NCBI RefSeq assembly: GCF_028864145.1 | Contig: NZ_JARBHJ010000011.1 | Coordinates: forward strand, 1 to 52,058 | Source of the DNA: Actinotignum schaalii | GTDB taxonomy: Bacteria > Actinomycetota > Actinomycetes > Actinomycetales > Actinomycetaceae | Reading direction: 5' to 3' | Length of the DNA stretch: 52,058 nucleotides | Shown: positions 8,637 through 14,111 of the stretch, piece after piece | Layout of the letters: the number at the start of each line of letters is the position of its first letter | Position numbering within the stretch: the stretch's first letter is position 1 | Position numbers and translations under genes: made by a program | Notes under the pieces: generated by a model | Seen by the model: only the letters and a program-made list of their open reading frames with translations | Told to the model about the DNA's origin: nothing | Database searches by the model: none

Positions 8637-9461
8637 ATGATCGATGACAATGCTCCGCTTCCACAATCTGATCGTCCTACCGCTACCGCCGCCGGGCACT
8701 GGGTGCTCGCCCGCGCGGGGAAGCGGGTATTGCGCCCCGGTGGCCTGCATTTGACGATGGCCATGCTTGAACACGCCCAGCTGGCCAATGCGGACGTGGT
8801 GGAATTCGCCCCCGGCCTGGGCCGAACCGCGGAACTCATTATCGCCCAGCCCATTCACTCCTATACCGGAGTCGATCAGGACAAGAATGCGGTGACCCGC
8901 GTCAGGGGGATCGTTGAAAAAGTGGGCGGCGTCGTCGTTAATTCCACCGCGCAGAAATCTGGACTTCCCGAGGCAAGTGCGGATGTGGTCGTGGGTGAAG
9001 CGATGCTCACCATGCAGGGCGCCAATTCGAAAGCCGCGATTGTGAGCGAAGCTTTCCGGTTGCTGCGCCCGGGCGGGCGCTACGCCATCCACGAGCTGAG
9101 CCTCACCCCGGATAGTATCGATCCAAGCATTGCCGATACCCTGCGCAAGGGCCTGGCCCAGACGATTCGCGTCAACGCGCGTCCGCTCACCCAGGCTGAA
9201 TGGCGCCAGGTGCTCACCGACGCCGGTTTCGACGTGGAATGGGTGGGGGAGGCTCCTATGGCGCTGCTGTCCCTCCGCCGTAATCTGGCCGACGAAGGCC
9301 TGCGCGGGGTGGCACGTATCCTCCGAAATGTGCTGCGCGATAAAGAGCTACGGGCGCGGGTGCTGGCCATGCGTGCCCTCTTCCGCAAGTACCGCCACCA
9401 CCTGGCCGGTGTGGCCATGGTGGCTCGTAAACCCGCCGAATCCGCCACTACCTCGAACTGA
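8637..9461 (+). CDS. Class I SAM-dependent methyltransferase
   Basis: 274 aa. The SAM-binding motif I reads VVEFAPGLGRTAELI (about residues 52-66), followed by YTGVDQDKNAV (motif II acidic residue) and LRPGGRYAIHELSL (motif post-III), the Methyltransf_11/25 arrangement. The C-terminal third is basic and Arg/Leu-rich. A cupin gene follows after 11 nt with its own AAAGGA site, so the two are likely co-transcribed. No substrate can be inferred; small molecule or lipid is most usual for this type. Confidence 0.85.
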   Translation: MIDDNAPLPQSDRPTATAAGHWVLARAGKRVLRPGGLHLTMAMLEHAQLANADVVEFAPGLGRTAELIIAQPIHSYTGVDQDKNAVTRVRGIVEKVGGVVVNSTAQKSGLPEASADVVVGEAMLTMQGANSKAAIVSEAFRLLRPGGRYAIHELSLTPDSIDPSIADTLRKGLAQTIRVNARPLTQAEWRQVLTDAGFDVEWVGEAPMALLSLRRNLADEGLRGVARILRNVLRDKELRARVLAMRALFRKYRHHLAGVAMVARKPAESATTSN

Positions 9462-9472
9462 AAGGACAACCG

Positions 9473-9814
9473 ATGAGTGACACTACCCCGCAGCTTTCCT
9501 ACCTGGAAGATCTTGGCGCCACGGTGGATTACGCCGCCGCCTCGACCGTTTCCACCACCGCGCTGCGCGCTGAAGGTGTGAATGTGGTGGTCTTCTCCTT
9601 CGATACCGGGGAGGAACTTTCCGAGCACACCGCCGCCGTTCCCGTACTCATCCAGGTACTAGAAGGTGAGGTGGAAATGCGCACTGAGGGACGCACTGTG
9701 CAGCTGCGCCCCGGCGGCCTCGTGCACCTGCCCACCCGTCTCCCGCACGCGGTGCGCGCCCTGGCTCCCACCAAGATGGTGCTGTTCATGCTCACCGGGC
9801 AGCGTGTGGGCTAG
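9473..9814 (+). CDS. Small cupin-domain protein
   Basis: 113 aa, a single cupin beta-barrel. The core pattern is seen as SEHTAAVPVLIQVLEGEVEM (cupin motif 1 with its conserved GE) and RPGGLVHLPTRLPHAV (motif 2 with PxxxPH). Potential metal ligands are the His in SEHTA and the His in LPHAV. It lies 11 nt after the methyltransferase gene with AAAGGA before the ATG. Function unknown; such proteins act as small dioxygenases, isomerases or sensors. Confidence 0.82.
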   Translation: MSDTTPQLSYLEDLGATVDYAAASTVSTTALRAEGVNVVVFSFDTGEELSEHTAAVPVLIQVLEGEVEMRTEGRTVQLRPGGLVHLPTRLPHAVRALAPTKMVLFMLTGQRVG

Positions 9815-9823
9815 AGTAGCCCC

Positions 9824-10120
9824 ATGTCAACATCCGAGAAACCGCAGCTGCCCGCGAAACCCGAGCTGCCAGAAGCGCAGCAGCTATCGGAAGCGCAGGA
9901 GCTGCCGGAGAAGCTGGAAACTCCCGCTTCCCTCGATGCCGCCCAGGCGGAGGAGATTCAGCGCATCGCGCGCCGGCGCATGATTGCGGCCGCGATTGTA
10001 GGAGTCATTCTGCTGATCGTCATGTTCTTCGCCGGGCGCGCCCTGCGCCAGCACCTGAGTGCACCCTCGGCTGGCGTGGGGGATCCGGTAGCCGCGGTGA
10101 TGGCTAATCCGCCGTGGTGA
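9824..10120 (+). CDS. Small single-pass membrane protein
   Basis: 98 aa. The N-terminal half is hydrophilic and repetitive (Pro/Glu/Gln-rich: PQLPAKPELPEAQQLSEAQE), followed by basic RRRM and one membrane helix at about residues 53-69 (IAAAIVGVILLIVMFFAG). Orientation is probably N-in by the positive-inside rule. It starts 9 nt after the cupin stop. Family not recognised; a real gene is supported by codon pattern and tight spacing, but function is unknown. Confidence 0.65.
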   Translation: MSTSEKPQLPAKPELPEAQQLSEAQELPEKLETPASLDAAQAEEIQRIARRRMIAAAIVGVILLIVMFFAGRALRQHLSAPSAGVGDPVAAVMANPPW

Positions 10121-10253
10121 AGCAGCCGGTAGCCGCGGTGGCGGCGGGCCCTTTCGCGGTGGCGAGCGGCACTGACGCCTGGGAGTGGCAGAGCACACAC
10201 CTCTGAAGTTGCTTCGCGTCCCGCCATTGACTATTATCTTTTCTGTTGCAAAT

Positions 10254-10325
10254 TCCCGCATAGCTCAATGGCAGAGCATTCGACTGTTAATCGAACGGTT
10301 GCTGGTTCGAGTCCAGCTGCGGGAG
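10254..10325 (+). tRNA. tRNA-Asn (GTT)
   Basis: A complete cloverleaf: acceptor TCCCGCA / TGCGGGA plus discriminator G, D-arm GCTC...GAGC, anticodon stem TTCGA / TCGAA around loop CTGTTAA (anticodon GTT at 10286-10288), T-arm CTGGTTCGAGTCCAG. No CCA is encoded. Its 3' half is the left attachment site of the prophage and remains intact in the lysogen. Confidence 0.97.
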
Positions 10326-10604
10326 CGAACGAACGGCGGTGAGCGTAGGCTTGCCGCCGCTTTCGTATACGGGGTTAGTCAAATCCCACGGCGCGCAGCG
10401 CAGCGCGGCCGCAACCTCGTCCAGCTCCTCGAGCTTCCACGTCCGGCCACCCATCCACCGCTTATTGATAGTGGAGTGTGTCACATTAAGTGCGCGGGCT
10501 AAATCCCTTTGGCTCATGCCTAGGCGCCCGGCGCGCGCCCGAATGTTGCCGGCAACAATATCGGCAAGTGTAGGCGTTTCGTGTTGAATCTCTTGCGTGC
10601 TCAT
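10287..10604 (-). CDS. Phage immunity repressor (XRE HTH), prophage form truncated at attL
   Basis: 105 aa from the ATG at 10602-10604; a TTG 12 codons upstream lies inside the promoter and is not used. HTH: SQRDLARALNVTHSTINKRW at residues 31-50. The last ~21 residues (LTAVRSLPQLDSNQQPFD and neighbours) are encoded by the att core, i.e. the complement of the tRNA. The TAA stop at 10289-10287 is completed by host base T10287. In a reconstructed attP the frame continues 45 codons (27532 down to 27395), giving 150 aa ending ELRGAA and overlapping int by 38 nt. It is divergent from a Cro-like gene. This matches mycobacteriophage repressors whose C-terminal degradation tag is removed by integration. 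Confidence 0.88.
   Translation of the reverse strand: MSTQEIQHETPTLADIVAGNIRARAGRLGMSQRDLARALNVTHSTINKRWMGGRTWKLEELDEVAAALRCAPWDLTNPVYESGGKPTLTAVRSLPQLDSNQQPFD
10288..10352. repeat. attL (65-bp core, copy 1)
   Basis: Identical over 65 bp to 27531-27595; the first difference after it is G10353 against A27596. The core runs from the third anticodon base of tRNA-Asn through the tRNA 3' end and into its downstream hairpin. On the minus strand the same bases encode about the last 21 residues of the repressor. Confidence 0.97.
10335..10358. terminator. Hairpin downstream of tRNA-Asn, partly within attL
   Basis: GGCGGTGAGC - GTAG - GCTTGCCGCC folds into a 10-bp stem with two wobble pairs. The copy at attR (27578-27601) differs by the one G-to-A change at the core edge. 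Probably the tRNA terminator, carried by both phage and host versions. Confidence 0.6.
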
Positions 10605-10640
10605 GTGGTAATGATAATTCCAATATGGAACATTTTGCAA
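10605..10640 (-). promoter_or_regulatory. Repressor promoter, apparently leaderless, with embedded operator
   Basis: On the minus strand: -35 TTGCAA (10640-10635), 17-nt spacer, -10 TTATCA/TATCAT (10617-10611), then 6 nt to the ATG. The predicted +1 coincides with the start codon. The operator TTCCA-N3-TGGAA at 10618-10630 fills most of the spacer, so binding would block this promoter (autorepression). Confidence 0.65.
10618..10630. promoter_or_regulatory. Phage operator O1 (TTCCA-N3-TGGAA)
   Basis: TTCCAATATGGAA, perfect 5-bp arms with a 3-bp spacer, in the repressor/cro intergenic region. The same arms and spacing recur at 26608-26620. A degenerate half-site (TGGAA at 10682-10686) overlaps the cro promoter. 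Confidence 0.7.
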
Positions 10641-10661
10641 GCGAAGCGGAGCTAATGCCGC

Positions 10662-10691
10662 TTGACAGGGTGTAACCGAAATGGAACTATA
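10662..10691 (+). promoter_or_regulatory. Early rightward promoter of the cro-like gene, apparently leaderless
   Basis: Consensus -35 TTGACA (10662-10667) and a -10 of type ACTATA (10686-10691), 18-nt spacing. The expected +1 falls at the ATG at 10698, leaving no room for an RBS. Likely drives the early block. Confidence 0.65.
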
Positions 10692-10697
10692 TGAGCC

Positions 10698-10931
10698 ATG
10701 GAGAGCTACACCGATACAGTTCGCGGAAACATCCGCAATTACTTAGACGCAAATCACATGACCCAGCGCGATCTAGCGAAGAAGCTAGGTTATTACCCGA
10801 ATTGCGTTTCACGCTGGCTCAACGGCACCCGTGGTATTACTCTGCGTGACCTCCAGCGGCTCGCGCGGCTGGGTGTTGAAATTCCGCCCCTTGATGGCGA
10901 TTCGTTCAAGCTCGAGGAGCGGGCAGCATGA
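10698..10931 (+). CDS. Cro-like XRE family regulator
   Basis: 77 aa, one HTH domain: MTQRDLAKKLGYYPNCVSRW (residues 21-40), followed by LNGTRGITLRDLQRLARLGVEIPPL. Divergent from the repressor across a 93-bp control region, the standard place for Cro. The start is fixed by the promoter position (leaderless). The C-terminus ends EERAA; a terminal Ala-Ala can act as a weak Clp recognition element, though this is inference. Overlaps the next gene by 4 nt (ATGA). Confidence 0.82.
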   Translation: MESYTDTVRGNIRNYLDANHMTQRDLAKKLGYYPNCVSRWLNGTRGITLRDLQRLARLGVEIPPLDGDSFKLEERAA

Positions 10932-11218
10932 TCACCCCGGAGATTAAGCAGCAGATCGAGGAAAGCTTGAAACGGGTCGCCCGCGCATCCCGCGCCGGTG
11001 GCCGCAATTGCCGCAAGCGTATGGCGCTGCGCCGTGAGCGTGACCGGCTCATCCAGCTTTTCGACCACACCCCCCGCCCGGCGCGGCCCGATGAAAAACA
11101 GGAAACCGAGCAGCGCGCGCAGTCTTTGGCTCGCTCTCTTTATATCTCTCGTCAAGCGCTGCGCCGCGCTAAAGAAATCGATGCAGCACGGCGCAACGCT
11201 GACGACGCTAACAACTAG
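10928..11218 (+). CDS. Small basic early phage protein
   Basis: 96 aa, Arg-rich and mainly helical (GGRNCRKRMALRRERDRLIQ, residues about 24-43), no known motif seen. It overlaps the cro-like gene by ATGA, so it is co-translated. The charge would suit nucleic-acid binding; an excisionase/RDF is one possibility because no other candidate is obvious, but there is no positive evidence. Confidence 0.6.
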   Translation: MITPEIKQQIEESLKRVARASRAGGRNCRKRMALRRERDRLIQLFDHTPRPARPDEKQETEQRAQSLARSLYISRQALRRAKEIDAARRNADDANN

Positions 11219-11361
11219 CCGCCTTTGCGAAGCAACGCCGTTTTGAGCGTTGTATTCAACTCTTGCAGCTCGAAAAAGATAGCCGTCAAAATCTCCTCGA
11301 CACTATCCGGGCTGGTATTCGAATCGTCCATAATCTCACCTCCTCACAGAAAGAAAGCCTA

Positions 11362-11748
11362 ATGAATGAGAGCGAAGCCCGCGCAGCGCACCCCGCAGCG
11401 CCTACCCCGGCCCGGCTTTCCGATCTTAATATCGATCTCTTGCTGCATCAGATGGATAACCACCTTATTGAAATCGGCCTGCGCGCCGGTTGTGTGCGCG
11501 ATTGCTACGCAGATTCGAGGAAGCCAGAGTACGTAACCGAAGTCCTGCTACTTGACACGGTAGCGGAGCTGGACTCCCTGCGTGCCCTCGCCGAAAAGCT
11601 GTATGTAGCGTGCTGCGCGGTGCGTAGTGAGTTGAAGATGCGCATCAAAGAAGAGCGCGAAAAGACCGAAGCCGGCTTATCGCAAGTTATTAGGGCCTGG
11701 ATCGCAAACGCGGACAAGCGCACCGGCGAAGCGGGGAATAATGGCTAG
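11362..11748 (+). CDS. Early phage protein of unknown function
   Basis: I start at the ATG at 11362 (128 aa), preceded by AGAAAG; the open frame extends upstream to a TTG at 11263 but through sequence with poor coding character and a small dyad (AACGC...GCGTT, 11225-11244). Predicted mostly helical with a Leu-rich central part (LDTVAELDSLRALAEKLYVA) and charged C-terminus. No family recognised. Overlaps the putative initiator gene by 8 nt. Confidence 0.55.
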   Translation: MNESEARAAHPAAPTPARLSDLNIDLLLHQMDNHLIEIGLRAGCVRDCYADSRKPEYVTEVLLLDTVAELDSLRALAEKLYVACCAVRSELKMRIKEEREKTEAGLSQVIRAWIANADKRTGEAGNNG

Positions 11749-12685
11749 GATTCCTACCGCTCACGCGGAGACCCGCGCCCTGCTTACCTCCCTTGCCCGC
11801 CGTGGCTGGGGAGAGTTACGCGATGAGAAGAAGGGCACGCGCTGCGTGCTGGAAGCCCTCGTCAAGCTCTTGCCATATAAAAGCGGGCAAGGCGCCGTAA
11901 CACAATTCCAGCTAGGACAAGCCACCGGATACAGCCGGCGGTGGATTAGCGTCTGCCTGCAGCGCCTTGAAGCCATGGGAATTATCACTTACGCGCGCGG
12001 CGGCGTGATGAACGGGAAGAAGCATCCCGGCTTTATCCGCATCATTAAGAAAAAGCTCGTGGAGCTTATCAAAGGCGCACGCCGCCGCCATGACGACGAC
12101 ACCCGCGCACACAACGCCCGCACGGATGCCGCCATCGCCGAATCACGCTCCAATGGGCAGTACCTCGTTAGTGTGCCCGTAATCCAAGAGCCGGAGAAAG
12201 AAAAAGATGAGGCGCCCGCATCGGATCCACCCTTATGGGAAGTAGATGCCCCTCTCCTCACCTCTAGGGAGGGAGTGCCCCTACCGGGGCACACTCTCTC
12301 TCATGATGAAAATGGAGCCGGGCTAGCGCCCGGCACGCCCTCCCATGTGTTAGCTACCCGCGCCACGCCCTCGACAGGGCAAGCTACCCGCCCGGCGCGG
12401 TTAGCTAACCTGCCACTCCAACCCGTGCAGCGGCGGGCTATCTCGAAGGAAGAGCAATACCGGCGGGCTAATGCGCCCCTGCTGCGTGAAGCGGCGGTAA
12501 ATGCACGCGAAGCAGTGAGCAGGGAAAGGGTGACGCCGCCGCCCGCCCTTGCATCGGAAACGAATAATTATGCACAATACGCGGCTAACGCAATGGCAAA
12601 GATAAAGGCACAGCTCACCGCACACCTAAACCCTGCGCAGCGCAGAGCGCGCGAAATGCTGCGTGAAAGGAAAGAGAAGAAATGA
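11741..12685 (+). CDS. Putative phage replication initiator (winged-helix DNA-binding)
   Basis: 314 aa. Residues about 1-110 look like a winged helix-turn-helix (ALVKLLPYKSGQGAVTQFQL, then GQATGYSRRWISVCLQRLEA, then a GIITYARGG wing). The middle, about 165-230, is low-complexity and encoded by DNA carrying three hairpins and 30-bp-spaced repeats; the C-terminus is basic and helical. This layout, a DNA-binding N-terminus with the origin inside the gene, is that of lambda O-type initiators. No helicase or polymerase gene is present, so the phage would rely on host enzymes. A transcriptional regulator is the alternative. Confidence 0.5.
   Translation: MARIPTAHAETRALLTSLARRGWGELRDEKKGTRCVLEALVKLLPYKSGQGAVTQFQLGQATGYSRRWISVCLQRLEAMGIITYARGGVMNGKKHPGFIRIIKKKLVELIKGARRRHDDDTRAHNARTDAAIAESRSNGQYLVSVPVIQEPEKEKDEAPASDPPLWEVDAPLLTSREGVPLPGHTLSHDENGAGLAPGTPSHVLATRATPSTGQATRPARLANLPLQPVQRRAISKEEQYRRANAPLLREAAVNAREAVSRERVTPPPALASETNNYAQYAANAMAKIKAQLTAHLNPAQRRAREMLRERKEKK
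12275..12411. other. Candidate phage replication origin: hairpins and 30-bp iterons inside the initiator gene
   Basis: Three stem-loops in 106 bp: GTGCCCC-TACC-GGGGCAC (12275-12292), GCCGGGC-TAGC-GCCCGGC (12317-12334), GCCCT-CGAC-AGGGC (12367-12380). Two 30-bp-spaced direct repeats share CACGCCCTC (12334 and 12364) and AGCTACCCGC (12352 and 12382). GTTAGCTA occurs at both ends. Confidence 0.45.
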
Positions 12686-12933
12686 TGATTACAGACGCAG
12701 ACCGGGCACGCGCCCGGACAACACACCGCGCCGGTGAAATGTGGACACCACGCGGGCGCGCCATCCAGACCAGCGCCGCACTCATACGCGCAAGCCTGGG
12801 CAGCATTGAAGCCACCGCCGGGGCTATCACCTCAAGCGCCGCGCGGGCTAGCTGTTATGACAGCGTGGCCGCTATCCGCCGCCACCTCGCCGCTATCCTG
12901 GAGGACGCACAAGGCCTGGAGCTGGCGCTATGA
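12682..12933 (+). CDS. Small phage protein, unknown
   Basis: 83 aa, start overlapping the initiator stop (ATGATG). Ala/Arg-rich, predicted helical, no motif recognised. It overlaps the next HTH gene by 4 nt, so it sits inside a translationally coupled early block, which is the main support for its being real. Confidence 0.55.
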   Translation: MMITDADRARARTTHRAGEMWTPRGRAIQTSAALIRASLGSIEATAGAITSSAARASCYDSVAAIRRHLAAILEDAQGLELAL

Positions 12934-13172
12934 GTGATAGCCCGCTGAAAAGCATCTACCCGCTGGTAGCTAGCGCGTGCGTGCGTCGCTATATGAAAGA
13001 AAACGGCGTGAGCGTAGACCGGCTCGCGCGTGAAGTAGGACTCACACGCGGCACGTTCTACCACCGTCTACAAGGTAACCGGCCGTGGCGCGTGGAAGAG
13101 CTAGACGCCCTCGCATCCTTTGGCGTGCCGTTCCCGGCCCTCGGATTGAAGAAAGGAAAGCCCAATGAATAA
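12930..13172 (+). CDS. XRE-like HTH phage protein
   Basis: 80 aa. HTH segment VDRLAREVGLTRGTFYHRLQ (residues 29-48), followed by GNRPWRVEELDALASFGVPF. The C-terminal pattern resembles both the prophage repressor (RTWKLEELDEVAAAL) and the Cro-like protein (LRDLQRLARLGVEIPPL), suggesting descent from one phage HTH ancestor. Its position between early genes and the packaging module would suit a middle/late regulator. Target unknown. Confidence 0.7.
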   Translation: MSDSPLKSIYPLVASACVRRYMKENGVSVDRLAREVGLTRGTFYHRLQGNRPWRVEELDALASFGVPFPALGLKKGKPNE

Positions 13173-13353
13173 CCGCTACCGGGTAGTGTGGCCTGTGATC
13201 ATGGCCTATCTCTTCACCCTCGCAAGCCTGGCCGTGGCCGTGTTCGCCCCTCTCGTGCCAGTGCGTGCCCTGGCCTGCGCTATGGCAGTAGGCACCGCCC
13301 TCATGCTCGGTGTGTATATCGGCAGCAGGGAGGGGGGTGGCCGGCGTGATTAG
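13165..13353 (+). CDS. Small two-helix membrane protein of the prophage
   Basis: 62 aa with two hydrophobic helices (about residues 8-30 and 33-53) and a basic, Gly-rich tail (SREGGGRRD). Preceded by a GAAAGGAAA Shine-Dalgarno inside the previous gene. Could be an early superinfection-exclusion or membrane-perturbing protein, but nothing in the sequence fixes this. Overlaps the HNH gene by 8 nt. Confidence 0.6.
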   Translation: MNNRYRVVWPVIMAYLFTLASLAVAVFAPLVPVRALACAMAVGTALMLGVYIGSREGGGRRD

Positions 13354-13627
13354 GGGCAGGAAGATACGCAAGACCGCCCTCGCCCTCGTCTCTATCTATG
13401 GCGACCGCTGCGCTAAGTGTGGGCAGCGCATCGACCTCACACTGCGCCACCCCGCACCCGGTAGCCTGAGCATCGGCCACCAGCTACCCCGCGCCCGTGG
13501 TGGTAGCGATGCGATAGAGAACCTCCGCCCGGAGCATCTGCATTGCAACACGGCGGCCGGCGCCAGAATCACACGCGCCCCGCGCCAGCCTGACGTGACG
13601 CCGGGCTACTTTGGCCCGGCAGAATGA
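13346..13627 (+). CDS. HNH endonuclease (packaging-associated)
   Basis: 93 aa from the GTG at 13346, chosen because it overlaps the previous stop with a G-rich RBS 12 nt upstream; an upstream GTG at 13310 would only add residues from the membrane-protein frame. Core: CAKCGQ zinc-knuckle-like pair, then IGHQLPRARGGSDAIENLRP and EHLHCN, the HNH pattern (H...GG...N...H..CN). Small HNH proteins next to terminases assist cos cleavage and packaging in HK97-like phages; this one is just upstream of terS. Confidence 0.85.
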   Translation: MIRGRKIRKTALALVSIYGDRCAKCGQRIDLTLRHPAPGSLSIGHQLPRARGGSDAIENLRPEHLHCNTAAGARITRAPRQPDVTPGYFGPAE

Positions 13628-13757
13628 CGCCGTTTTTCTGAACGTTCAACCACGGGAACTCGCGCCCCCTCCCTCCATTTTTCCCCAAACGCTGAGGAAA
13701 AACGGCGGGAAACCGGGCAAAGGTAAGCGATTCGTAGAAAAAAATTAGGAAAAGGAA
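13628..13757. other. Non-coding gap before terS; candidate cos/packaging site
   Basis: The largest gap in the plus-strand phage block (130 bp). It has a palindrome TGAACGTTCA (13639-13648), a 10-bp inverted repeat GCCGTTTTTC (13629-13638) / GAAAAACGGC (13697-13706) and several A/T tracts, flanked by HNH and terS. Position is the usual place for cos; no cleavage site can be read directly. Confidence 0.35.
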
Positions 13758-14111
13758 ATGAACCAAGCGCAGCTATTCGCCATGCCTGAGCCAGCCACCC
13801 CCGCCGGGCCTAATGAAGCCGCGGTAGATGCCCTATGCGAAGAACTCGAGGGGCAAGGCCTGCTAACCGGCAAGTGGCGCGCCCTCTCCGTGTCGCTGCG
13901 CTCCACCGCCAAAGCAGTAGATACCGGCATCCAGCAGTCCAAGATCAGCGTAGCCACTTCAAAGCTAATGGCGCTCTTGCAGGAAGGTCTACAGGCTATG
14001 CCGGAGCCACGCGCGAAAACCTCTGACGCTTACGACACGCTCGCCAGCGTTATTGATCTGATGACCCGGGAAGCGATCACCGGGGAAAAGGCCGGCGACC
14101 ATGCCAAATGA
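13758..14111 (+). CDS. Terminase small subunit (putative)
   Basis: 117 aa, ATG preceded by AAAAGGAAA. The protein is mainly helical with no strong motif, but length, a conserved-looking segment (WRALSVSLRSTAKAVDTGIQ, about residues 41-60) and position directly before and overlapping the large terminase by 11 nt match the small subunits of actinophages. It would recognise the packaging site and recruit TerL. Confidence 0.68.
   Translation: MNQAQLFAMPEPATPAGPNEAAVDALCEELEGQGLLTGKWRALSVSLRSTAKAVDTGIQQSKISVATSKLMALLQEGLQAMPEPRAKTSDAYDTLASVIDLMTREAITGEKAGDHAK

Noticed and set aside
10604-10640. TTG start 12 codons upstream for the repressor
   Set aside because: Those codons coincide with the -35, operator and -10; the ATG at the predicted +1 is preferred.
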